Below, one piece after another: positions 47,167 through 57,703 of a stretch of DNA of 64,000 nt (position 1 is its first letter; every line of letters starts with the position of its first letter). The position numbers and the translations under genes were made by a program. The stretch comes from Sambucus nigra. Taxonomy: Eukaryota > Streptophyta > Magnoliopsida > Dipsacales > Adoxaceae. The notes below the pieces were generated by a model that was not told the origin of the DNA, did not search any database, and saw nothing but the letters and a program-made list of their open reading frames with translations. Where the stretch lies: assembly GCA_949130495.1 (NCBI GenBank), contig OX422213.1, positions 53,640,284 to 53,704,283 on the forward strand, in the 5' to 3' direction.

Positions 47167-48389
47167 TTACAAAATACAGAACAATAATTTAGTTGGATGT
47201 TTCCCTTCATCTTTGGAAGTCGACTGAACTCTCTCCATCCCAACAGGAGGATCATCCAATATATAGGGAGAATTAATAAAGTTAACGACTTCCAACATTC
47301 TCCTATTACTACTGCTAGGGGTGTTAATCAGATGAGAAGGACGAACTATTTCATGAACATCATGGAGATCATAATCCCCCAAGTATTTAGTGATTAAACA
47401 CTGAGAGATGGTGTTAGGAGGGATCCATACTTTATCCATCATGAAGGGAGGATGTCACAATCTAGCAGGACAGGTTCATTCCAATACCACAACTTGTTGT
47501 CCTCATCATACTTTAACAAAGTTAAATAATTGGTCCATCCCTACCTGTAGCCTTCATCACGACTTTGGGAAAGATGATCATCAACATTGCCAAGAGCCTC
47601 ATTATAGCCTTCCATCCATACTTCCTGAGGTTGCTTGTGAAACTAGAAAGTCAATCTCTTAATATGATGTTGAAGTCTCTTTATTACATCATCTTTCGCC
47701 TTTAATTGGGAGGATTGATCAGTAAGAATTTTGTCTTTAGCTTTCGGTTGTGAAGATAACTCAACAACAACCTAACTCTTAGCCTTCAACTGAGCAACTT
47801 GGTCGGCTAAGGTCTTCTTAGTCCTGGCTCTCGATCATTTGGAGGATTGTCTAGGGTTGGATTTATTGAAAGTCTCAAGTTCCTCCATAAGTTTAGCACT
47901 ATCAGTCTCCAGAAAGGAGGCACCTTCATCGACATCACCATTACAAGACTTTTTTAGAATTTCCATATTATTTTGAAGTTTATTGTTCTCATCCTCCAAA
48001 AGCCTGGCAATCTCTCTCGATTCATCAAGTTCACGATTCAACAAGAACTCCTTCATCCTGAATGCAAAGGCATAATTTTCTACTCTCTCCTCAAAACCCC
48101 AACCTTCACTCAAGGCCTTATACTTGGCTTCGTAGTCATCATGCAAAAGAGATTTTCTTTCATTATTCTCTGCCTATAAATATTTAATCATCTCAAAGTA
48201 TGTAACATTGTTGGCCATATCCCGATCATGAAGAAACTTGAGATAAGTGTATGCATCCCTTGCCTGATTATGACCATCTGTGTCGAGTAAATTTGTTAAT
48301 TCTTCATCAGTTAAGTCTAGGTGACCAACTTTGAACATATTGTTGCAGTGCTTGAGTAGGTCGGAGTCATTGGAGGAAAGATGTTCCAT
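47167..48389 (-). pseudogene. Antisense gene 2 of element F (coiled-coil protein)
   Basis: ATG at 48389 (MEHLSSNDSDLLKH). Shares with E's copy LTNLLDTDGHNQARDAY, YEAKYKALSEGWGFEE, a long charged helix (R-L-L-E-D-E-N-N-K region, about 48000), and near the C-terminus W-M-E-G-Y, GWTNYLTLLK, LWYWNE and D-D-P-P-V-G-M. One stop after MIKYL at 48174, another after 47835 and further ones near 47640 and 47540 break it. Ile/Leu heptads suggest a coiled coil. No known family comes to mind. It is transcribed toward pol, so transcripts could pair with the pol mRNA end. Confidence 0.7.
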
Positions 48390-48576
48390 CTTGGATATAA
48401 AATATAAAGATAAAGTAACAATTGATCAACAATAAAAGAAGACGACAAAGTAACAACCGAGAAACAACAAACGACTTGAGAATTGAAGGAAATGTTCTTT
48501 CATTGATAAATAAGAAATGTTACAAATACATAAAAATAGAGACGAAAGAAAAACAAAAGAAGGGTGCAAAATCCAA

Positions 48577-48729
48577 AGATTAAAAGATGAACAAGTCTAC
48601 ACCTTCTTCTTATCCTTTTCAACGTCAGGAGGAGTAGTTGAGTCCACGAGAACTTTTTCTTATTCAAAAGTAATTTTGTCTTGGTCGGCAGAAGGGTTAG
48701 TGGAATCAACCACAAAATAGGATTCCCTC
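48577..48729 (-). pseudogene. Antisense gene 1 of element F, end of last exon (beyond Athila)
   Basis: Continuation of antisense gene 1 after the Athila insertion, reading S-Y-F-V-V-D-S-T-N, then a Lys/Asp-rich tail ending in a stop that aligns with the end of E's copy (K-D-K-E-R-V there). One internal stop. The join across the insertion stays in frame after removing one CCCTC copy. Confidence 0.7.
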
Positions 48730-50288
48730 TGATTGGGCATAAATATTGTATATTTATCCCCCTAATTTCGGTACTTTTGTGAGCCCGAGTGATGTAACAT
48801 ATATGGATTTGATTCACATTTATGCTACTAACCTTCGTGGCGAGTATTTCGTGTTTTGTGCTTCTCCTATTGGTTTTACAGGTTAATTATGCAAGCAGTG
48901 CAAAGGAGGAAGTAAGACAATGCTAGAAAAGCTAAGAAGGCAAGTTCAAGGGAAAATTGGTAATTTTGCAGCCAGATCAGGAAGGATAAGTCAACTGGAA
49001 AGTTGAAGAGCTCGAAACAACGAGAACACTGGAAGAAATGACACCCAAATCCGAGATACGGGTGAAAAGTTATGCTCAGTTGAAGTTGAAGAAAAATCCA
49101 AGAAAAGAAGAGAAAAGCCACAAAAATGCTAAGTGTTGAACTCCAGTCCATCACACATTCGCGAACCCCAGGCCGAACCAGTTTGGGAGGGCAAACCGGT
49201 TCGCAGGTACACCCGAACCGGTTCGGGGTACCTGATACGCGAATTTTGCCTTTTATGCTGATTGGTTCCCAAGTCTCCTATTAGGTTTTGAACACTCCAA
49301 TATTGTAGGGAACGTAGGTAACAACTTAGGAGCAGCCATTAGGAGTAGTTTTACTCAGTTTTTGATAGAGAAGAAGAGGGAGAAACATCTAGGAACATCA
49401 AAGGAATTATTCGCTTCAAGATTCAATTGTTAAGGGTTTGTTTTTCATGTTTTAATTCAAGATTCAATATTTTTGTTGTTGTTCTTGCATGCTTAGTTTT
49501 CGTAATCGAATCAACCTGTTTTCGCATTCATAACACGTATTTACATGCTTCTAGTTAGTTTCGTCATGAATTCCTACACATGCAACGTTATTATTTCATG
49601 CATTCGTCCATTTAACATGTCCGGCTAGGTTTTAAAGATTGGGATGTATGAACCCAACCTGATGAGTTAGTGTATGTGTATAACGTTAATCCGATGAATT
49701 TAATGATTAATTTTGATCGTATCGCATAATTACATAATAATTGTGGATCTTTATATCTCGTTTGCCTTTGGGTACTCGTGATGATTTAGAGTACAATTTG
49801 AATGCAATTATCGCAATACCGATTTACTCATCCTCAGATTAGGTATGATGGGGGCTTGAACCTCCTATACATAATGCTTGGGAGTCCTAAATTTCGGGTC
49901 GGATTAATCGGAGAAATTTATGATTAACGTTGTCACTACATTACACTAGGGTTGGGGGATTGTATTCCCATCCTATTTTCTCCTCATTTAGGTTCAAAAA
50001 GTTTCAATTTATTTCTTCATTCTTCATTTAGATAATTTAGTTAGTTGCATATTTCATTATAATTTCATAATTTCATTTAGTTTAGTCAATCCCAAAAACT
50101 AAAATCAAATCTTTTCCTTTCTTTTTAGAGTCATCGTTAGGATTCCTCCGTCTTATCCCATCGTCACAACTCTGTTGTCCTTTTTCCCTGAGGATCGATA
50201 CCCGACTTGTCGGATTATTACTTGAACGACAGGCTTACACTTGAGCCTAGAGAGTACACACTTTAGAGACACATTCTGAATCGTGTCA
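48730..50288 (+). repeat. Athila 5' LTR (1559 bp)
   Basis: TGATTGGGC... to ...TCGTGTCA. Contains palindromic AACCGGTT blocks at 49172-49228. Differences from the 3' LTR are denser in the first 520 bp (about 29) than in the remaining kilobase (about 27), by hand count. Confidence 0.95.
49172..49235. repeat. AACCGGTT palindrome cluster, Athila 5' LTR
   Basis: Three blocks of GAACCGGTTC type (first two mutated here) with GGTACA/GGTACC flanks. 49194-49235 is identical to 59925-59966 and to 56365-56406 inside the element. Confidence 0.92.
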
Positions 50289-50294
50289 AGTTTT

Positions 50295-50311
50295 TGGCGC
50301 CGTTGCCGGGG
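50295..50311 (+). other. Primer binding site, Athila
   Basis: TGGCGCCGTTGCCGGGG, six bases after the 5' LTR; the tRNA-Asp-type primer site usual in Athila relatives (family knowledge). Confidence 0.9.
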
Positions 50312-50429
50312 TACTAGGTATATTTAGGATTAGATCGAGTTAATCCAAAGCTTTGACCAAAAATAAAAAATAAAAAATTAAAAAAAATAAAAAGCACAAA
50401 AAGATTCACAATTATCCTCTCGCCTAAGC

Positions 50430-51984
50430 TTTAATTCAAAATTCTGAAACCACTCCCACACCGCATAATACTCCAACCAGCATTCACGAAAATCCACTTA
50501 TTGAGTATAACCCTGATAGTCCCCACACTCCAAACGCCCCACAGTTTTGGATCCCACCACCCACACCGTCGCACTCAATCTCTAGCAACACTCCATTCTC
50601 ATTCGTAGGACAGACGTCGTGCACACCCAGTGAGAGCGCCGAATCGTCAAGTGAGAGAGAGATGTCGCAACATAGTAATGCACCTACCGGTGAGGATGAG
50701 CTTCCGTACCGCCCGTTGAGAGAATTCTTATATCCTGAGGGCACTGTCACTCCAGGATGCATTATACTCCCGTATAATGCCGGGCAGTTCCGTTTCAAAA
50801 ATGGGATGATCCAGACGCTACCACATTATCACGGTATGGATTCTGAAAAGCCATACCTCCATATAAGGGAATTCGAGGACGTGTGTGATACTCTTAATGA
50901 TCAAACCTGCACATAAGAGGTAATCCGCCTCAAACTCTTCCCCTTCTCGCTTAAAGATAAAGCTAAAGCCTGGCTATGGTCTTTACCTCCAAGCTCGATT
51001 CCATCCTGGAATGAGCTACAGTCTAAGTTTCTCAAGAAATTCTTCCCAACACATCGAACAATCTCTATCAAGGCTCAAATTCAAGCGTTTAGACAACATG
51101 AAAATGAGCCATTCCATCGATGTTATGAACGTTTCAACGAGTTAGTGGCTTCATGCCCCCATCATGGATTTGATCCATCGTAAATCATCTCCTTTATCTA
51201 TAATGGGTTAAATCTTAACTCCAAACAACTTGTTGAAACTATGGTAAGCGGTCCGTTTGTCGATATAAATGCCCATGATGCTGATCTTCACATGAGGTAT
51301 GTCGTCGAGACTACCCAATCTTGGGATACCTCTGACCCGAATGCTCAAAATCGAAATTGACAACCCACCACGGCCCCATCGGCATCCGGCCTATTCCACG
51401 TAGATAAGAACTCTATGATGGATTGTCGATTGGACACCATTGAGAAAGGATTGCGAGACTTATGCGAGTTATATGGAAAAGGACTAGTTGGACCCATTTC
51501 AAACCCTATCGTGAAGGTGTGTGCAATTTTTGAGGAGGGACATTCAACTGAGGAATGCCCGACGATACCCGCCTACAAAGTAATGTTGCAAGAGCAGGTT
51601 AGTGGTATAGGAGGCTATAAGGGTAATTTCGGTGCCCCACACGGGAATTCATACAACCCTTCGTGGAAGAATCATCCTGGGTTTAGCTACGGGCAACAAC
51701 ATGCTGCAATGAACCTTTCTTCGCATGTTGCCCCTCCTCCACCACCACAATTTCAACAAGCTCCACACATGCAAGGACATGTGCAAGCACCGCCATCCCA
51801 TGGAAATTATATTCCGCCACAGCGGAGAACTCTCAAGGATACCATGAATCAATTCATTGCAAGTCAGACTGCAAACAATGCCAAATATGATCGTTTGATC
51901 GGCGACATTAATGCAAATCTATCAAAGATACAATCCTCGTTGAGTGTTCAAGAGAAGGGCAAGTTCCCTGCCCAAGGCCAATGA
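50430..51984 (+). pseudogene. gag: Athila gag
   Basis: Frame open from about 50430 with no upstream Met; first Met at 50662 (MSQHSNAPTG). N-terminal part is Pro/Ser/Thr-rich. The capsid domain runs about 50760-51330 (F-K-N-G-M, HIREFEDVC, LFPFSLKDKAKAWLWSLP, YERFNELVASCPHHG). The zinc knuckle at 51520-51558 reads C-A-I-F...H...C: the second Cys is Phe. Stops in frame at 50914, 51181, 51358 and 51982. The C-terminus is rich in Pro, Gln and His (PPPPPQFQQAP). The frame passes straight into protease, as in a gag-pol fusion. Confidence 0.85.
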
Positions 51985-52659
51985 CCTCCCCAAGGTCAAA
52001 CTAGTGTTAGCTCCACATCCACTGAACATCAGGAGCAATGTCAAGCAGTGACCACTCTTCGTAGTGGAAGAGTCGTTGATTTATCACCTCCTCCACACGA
52101 CACAACAAAAGACAAGGAGATTTCTCCCGGCACGAAAGAGGTCGAAGATGTCCCCTTGAACGAGAGTGATAAGGAAGACACTAGTGAGCCTGAGGTGGTA
52201 GTGAAACCACCCTCCGCAGAACCATTTCCTCGAAGGTTGATTCTCGCTCAAAAAGGGAATCCACGTGATGAAGTGCTATAAGTACTTAAGCAAGTAAAGC
52301 TAAATTTACCCTTTCTCGATGCCATCAAACAAATTCCAGCTTATGGAAAAGTTATAAAAGATTTGTTGACGGTAAAAAGGAAGATGAAGGTAAAAAAGAA
52401 TGTATTTCTAGCTCAGAACGTGAGCTCCATTTTACTCAATGATCTCCCGCCCAAATTCAAAGATCCTGGTGCACCCACTATATCATGCATCATTGGAGAA
52501 AATATAATTGAGAAAGCCTTACTTGACTTGGGGGCAAGTGTAAACATACTCCCTTACTCCATTTATAGGAAACTCGATTTGGGCGACCTCAAGACCACAA
52601 AGGTCACTCACCAATTAGCGGATCGATCAGTGAAGATCCCCTAAGGCATAGTCGAGGAC
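51985..52659 (+). pseudogene. Athila protease region
   Basis: Continues the gag frame. T-T-L-R-S-G-R (52048) is a conserved Athila motif ahead of the protease. Retropepsin active site D-L-G-A-S-V-N at 52524, followed by ILPYSIY. In-frame stops at 52279 and 52642. The protease would cut the Gag-Pol polyprotein during particle maturation. Confidence 0.85.
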
Positions 52660-54368
52660 GTGATCATCCAAGTTGACACTTTCTACTTCCCGGTAGAATT
52701 TGTCATTTGGGACACGGAGCCCTCCTTTAACTCGAGCAATCATGTTCCCATCATCCTTGGGCGCCCTTTCTTAGCTACAGCTAATGCAATCATCAACACA
52801 AGAAATGGGCGAATGCAACTCACTTTTGGGAACATGACCTTGGATACTAATATCTTCCACATAGGTCAAAATGCAGGGGAGGAAGATGATCTTCACGCGG
52901 TGAGCCTCATCGACGAAGTAGTAGAAGAGTACTTTGAGGAAAAGTTCTGTGGCGACGCTTTAGAGTCCTGTTTATCGACGAGCTATGAGTGTGAGGGGAC
53001 GTATACCCACTTCGAGAGGGAGGTTGGAAGGTTGAGAGAATTACTCGATGAGAGTATGCCGGACGGGGATATGAGAGAGGTTAATTGGGTTTCTAGGTTC
53101 AAGGAATTACCTCCGAGGGATACACACATGGCTCCCTCCAGTGAAACATTTCCAACCCTCGAACTGACGAAACTCCCCTCCCATATTAAATATGCATACC
53201 TAGGAGAGGATGAGATATTTCCTATTGTTATCTCCTCTAGCCTAGATGAAGGGCAGGAGGGTAAACTGTTGAGAATTCTAAGGAAGCATCAAAGTGCTTT
53301 TGGTTGGTGTATCGCTGATTTGAAAGGGATAAGTCCTCAGATTTGCACTCACAAGATTCATCTCGAAGAGGATGTTAAGCCCTCTAGGGAAATGCAAAGA
53401 AGACTGAACCCCAACATGAAAGAAGTTGTGAGAATCGAGATCATCAAATTATTGGATGCCGGGATTATCTACCCAATTTCGGATAGCAAATGGGTGAGCC
53501 CTATTCAAGTCGTCCCGAAGAAGTCGGGTATGACTGTGATTGAGAATGCTAAGGGAGAGCTTATTCCCCAACGCACCACCACCGGTTGGCACGTTTGCAT
53601 TGACTACCGGAAGCTCAATGCGGGAACTAGGAAAGACCATTTCCCCTTACCATTCATTGATCAAATGCTTGAGAGAGTTGCGGGGCACCCTTATTATTGC
53701 TTCCTAGATGGCTATTCCGGATATAACCAAATTGAGGTAGATGTACTTGACCAAGAGAAGATGACCTTCACTTTCCCTTTTGGTACGTTTGCCTACAAAC
53801 GTATGCCATTTGGCTTGTGTAATGCACCCGCGACTTTTCAAAGGTGCATGTTGAGCTTATTTAGCGACATGATCGAGAGAGGACTCGAAGTGTTCATGGA
53901 CGATTTCAGCATTATTGGCACCTCTTTCGATCATTGTTTGTACAAGTTGGAGAAAGTACTTACCCGATGTGTGGACAAAAACTTAGTGCTGAATTGGGAG
54001 AAGTGCCATTTCATGGTCACCGAGGGAATAGTTCTTGGCCACATTGTTTCATCCAACGAAATAGAGGTTGATAGGGATAAGATAGATGTCATAGATGATC
54101 TTCCCCCACCGAAATCGCTAAAACACGTTCGCTCTTTCTTGGGCCACGCAGGGTTTTATCGAAGGTTCATTAAGGACTTTAGCGCCATCGCTAGGCCCTT
54201 AAGCAACCTACTCATGAAGGACAACCCATTTGAGTGGACAGAGGCATGCCAAAGCTCCTTTGATAAATTGAAAAACATGCTAGTGTCCTCTCCCATCATG
54301 AATGTTCCGAATTGGTCCTTACCATTCGAACTTATGTGTGACGCAAGCGATTACGCAATCGGGCTGTT
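52660..54368 (+). CDS. pol: Athila reverse transcriptase
   Basis: Long open stretch in the gag-protease frame. The protease tail ([14 protein letters not shown]) occupies the first 60 residues, a linker follows, and RT starts near residue 230: [14 protein letters not shown], the Athila insert [43 protein letters not shown], and catalytic F-M-D-D at 53893-53904. Connection domain: [16 protein letters not shown]. The frame is lost at about 54365, where one G seems deleted within RNase H (GLF here against the G-A-V-L pattern), so downstream domains lie in another frame. Confidence 0.9.
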
Positions 54369-54914
54369 TTGGGCCAACGTAAAGAGAAGCAATCTCATGT
54401 CATCTACTACGCTAGTCGGACTCTTACCGGACCTCAACTCAACTACTCTACCACGGAGAAAGAGTTGCTAGCGGTATTCTTTGCCCTCGATAAGTTCCGT
54501 TCCTATATCATTGGTTCTCCCATCACTGTTTTCACTGACCACGCGGCTTTAAAATATCTACTTGCGAAGAAAGACGCCAAGTCGCGCCTCATAAGGTGGA
54601 TCCTACTCCTACAAGAGTTCAATCTCTCCATTAAGGATAAGAAAGGAGTAGAAAACATCGTTGCCGACCATTTATCTCGGCTTTCGTCCGACGTACCTAG
54701 TGATCCCATACCCATAGACGAGCATTTTCCGGATGAGCAACTATTTGCCACTTCTTCGTATCCCTGGTTTGCAAACATAGTGAACTATCTTGTCACGGGA
54801 GTCGTCCCTCCCGATTGGACACCGAAAGATAAGAAGAGGTTTCTTAATTGTTCGCGCATGTTCTTTTATGATGATCCTTTACTCTTTAAATATTGCGCCG
54901 ACCAAATCATCTGA
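54369..54914 (+). pseudogene. Athila RNase H
   Basis: Frame-shifted continuation of pol. RNase H motifs: [40 protein letters not shown] and VADHLSRL. A stop at 54912 (CGA to TGA type) separates it from integrase in the same frame. The first Asp of RNase H (CDASDY) lies before the frameshift. Confidence 0.88.
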
Positions 54915-56060
54915 CGACGTGTGCCTGATGACGAGATCCCGAAGGTCATCCAGTTTTGTCATTTGGAAGCATGTGGAGGACATTTCTCGATGAAAAAGAC
55001 GGCCGCTAAAATTTTTCAAAGCGGCCTCTATTGGCCCAAAATATTCCGGGATGCGAATGACGCTTGCAAGTCATGCAATAGGTGCCAACGAATGGGAGCC
55101 ATTTCTCGACGCGACATGATGCCCCTTACCCCCATACTCATCTTTGAGATATTTGATTGTTGGGGTATTGACTTCATGGGTCCTTCCCCCCCGTCATTTG
55201 GTTTCCTATACATCCTAGTCGCGGTAGACTACTTTTCTAAATGGGTAGAAGCTATAGCTACTAAGACTAATGATAACAAGGTGGTAATAAAGTTCCTACA
55301 GGAACACATACTTTCTCTCTTCGGTGCACCCAAAGCGATAATTAGCAATAATGGCACGCACTTTTGCAATAGGCCATTCGAGAAGCTCATGAGAAAGTAT
55401 GGCGTCGTCCACAAGGTTGGGACGACATATCACCCACAAATGAATGGGTAGGCCGAGCTAGCGAATCGGGAGATCAAGAACATTCTTGAAAAGACCGTCA
55501 ATCCTACCCGAAAAGATTGGTCCCTTAGATTGACCGCTGCACTATGGGCATATCGTACCACATTCAAGAACCAACTTGGCATGTCTCCTTTCCGTTTTGT
55601 GTATGGCAAACCTTGCCATCTTCCTGTTCAGCTCGAACACAAAGCGTATTGGGAAATTAAGCAATTGAACTATGCATTGGACAAAGTCGGTGAAGCCCGT
55701 AAGCTTCAATTGAATGAACTAGAAGAACTACGCAATGATGCGTATGAGAATGCCAAAATATCAAAAGAGAGAATGAAACTTTCTCATGATAGCATCATTC
55801 GAAGAAAGGAGTTTCATCCTGGGCAAAAAGTTCTTCTCTACAACTCTAGGCTTCACCTCTTTCCCGGCAAGTTGCGGTCACGATGGTCCAACTCGTTCGT
55901 CGTTAAGAATGTTTTTCCCCATGGAGTTGTTGAACTACATGATTTAAAAGGGGAAAACACGTTCAAAGTAAATGGACAACGCCTAAAGCCATATCTTGAG
56001 GCGTGTGCAGAAGAGGTCAACACAATTTGGTTGTCGGATCCCGTTTACGGGATCAATTGA
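54915..56060 (+). pseudogene. Athila integrase
   Basis: Zinc region H-L-E-A-C-G-G-H with C-K-S-C-N-R-C. Core: D in GIDFMGP (about 55168), then S-N-N-G-T-H-F, where the second catalytic Asp is Asn (55347-55349), and E in AELANREI (about 55455). A stop at 55449 replaces Gln before the Glu. The C-terminal part is open to 56060: [24 protein letters not shown] and NGQRLKPYL. Catalytic loss plus stop mean it is inactive. Confidence 0.9.
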
Positions 56061-56691
56061 GCTGAGAACGTGAGGTCGTCGCACCACCGACGCGTATGGG
56101 GTGAAATTATGTGTATAGGAGTCGTTTGTGAATAGGTTAGTTAGGTGTCTGGAGCCTGAGTTACAAAAGAGATCGGTTAACACGCATTTCGAGGGAGCTA
56201 GTACGTATCACGATGTTGAATTCGAGGAATTTTTAGGGAGCCCTAGGGTCTAAAAGGTTTTTAGGGGCCTTATGCACAAGTTAGAGGATGAGAGAGCACT
56301 TTGAAATGGAGAGAAGAGTGAATTCCAGCGTTCGGACCAGCTTGATACCCCGAACCCCAACCTGAACCGGTTCGCAGGTACACCCGAACCGGTTCGGGGT
56401 ACCTGACAGATTCTTCCCCCCTTCTTTTCCAAATTCATTCCCTTCCATCCATTCTTTCCCCCTTCTTTCCCCTTCATTTTTCTTCCCTCCAAATCCTTCC
56501 CCCTTCCCAAATTCAACCCAATTCACCCCTTCCCTCCTCTCCTTCCCACCCTTTCATATTTCCCACCAAAAACCCACCCCTTCACACCAATAAATACCCC
56601 ACCACCCCTCCTCCATTTCTCAGACAAAAACAATCTCCCTCACTCTTTTCTCTCCCATATTTCCTCTCTCTCTCTCCCGCTTTCCGTCAAT
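56061..56691 (+). other. Spacer between pol and the extra ORF in Athila
   Basis: Noncoding. Carries a 43-bp copy of the LTR palindrome motif (56364-56406) and a pyrimidine-rich leader (56405-56690) that would precede the next ORF. A polypyrimidine tract before the ORF could act as a splice acceptor region for a subgenomic mRNA. Confidence 0.65.
56364..56406. repeat. Internal copy of the Athila LTR palindrome motif
   Basis: 43 bp matching the LTR motif (59924-59966) exactly, with two GAACCGGTTC-type palindromes around GCAGGTACACC. Flanking DNA is not LTR-like. Confidence 0.92.
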
Positions 56692-57703
56692 ATGCCGCGC
56701 CAACGCCGCCCAAAGAAATATGATGATACCACCATCCTCGATGACCCGGGCAAGGGGGTCTTTCGATGCGTCCAATAACGTCTTTGATGCCGCCATTCAC
56801 CAATTTTATGAGACCTTGGTTCACAAATCCTCCATGCTTCACGAGGCGTACCTTGACGGCATCACTATTCCCTTCTCGGCAGCCATCATCGCACGCAAAA
56901 TGCTTGCCAAAGGGGTGATCCTCCCCGTACCCTTCCAATACCCCAAAAACGCTACACCCCATACCAAAGAAGAATCCATTGCCCGCATGGCACCCGGGGT
57001 GGAATGGGCGCGTGAATCCTTTCCTATTGGTGGTTTGGCCACCACGGTGTGGTTCACGCACCTCATTGCTTTTGGGGCCATCCACCAAACCACTAATGAC
57101 TCGGTGGTCCGGTTACGGCACGCCAACTTCCTCTACTATTTTTTGGACCCCGAGAGAACCATCAACCTCGCCCAGCTCTTCTATGCGGATATCCTCAATG
57201 CCGCCTATGATGAATATGTCAAAACTGCACTACCTTACACCCGTTTCATCACGGAGCTCTTGATGGAGGCTGGAGTGGATGACCCCAGGCAACAAATTCG
57301 TCTTCCTCGCCCCATTGGAGGCACATCCACCACTAGAAGCGAACGCCAAATGCGCATAGCTCACCCCGACCGTCCCATTCACGAAGAGGATGTGCCCTAG
57401 GAAGCTCATGACGACCCGATGATGGACGTCGATGAGGAAGAATTTGAGGATGATGAGGAGGATTCCGATTTCGAGCCCCCCAGGGCAAACTTCGATAGTC
57501 GCCTTTCGACGGTTGAGGCCCATCTCGACGGGTTCATCAACCAATACAATCAAGACCAAGCGAACTACCGAAGGGACACCCGGATGATGTATCAACTCCA
57601 AGTCCACCTTCACCAGCTCAACTTCGGCGGTCCTCCTCCCCCCTTCTATTATGACCCATATGATCCGAATGCAGCCTCCACATCCCACCCACCTCCACCA
57701 TGA
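56692..57703 (+). pseudogene. Athila extra ORF in the env-like position
   Basis: ATG at 56692 (MPRQRRPKKYDD) after a pyrimidine-rich leader. A one-base shift in a G-run near 56750 moves the frame to S-F-D-A-S-N-N-V-F; a stop at 57398 interrupts, and the frame goes on to 57703 through a very acidic stretch (V-D-E-E-E-F-E-D-D) and a Gln/Pro/Tyr-rich tail. Landmarks: FYETLVHKSS, GGLATTVWFTHLIA, DPERTINLAQLFY. Athila relatives carry an ORF here that is sometimes called env-like. No signal peptide or membrane segment is apparent, so an envelope role is not supported. Function unknown. Confidence 0.75.

Noticed and set aside
48500..49154. Minus-strand open frames across the Athila LTR start
   Set aside because: They cross the insertion boundary and the LTR; only 48577-48729 belongs to antisense gene 1.
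56687..57126. Minus-strand open frames opposite the Athila extra ORF
   Set aside because: Mirror frames of a G+C-richer coding stretch; the plus strand has the leader, start and composition of the real ORF.
56720..57400. Athila extra ORF as an envelope glycoprotein
   Set aside because: No signal peptide or membrane segment is visible; position alone does not justify the label.
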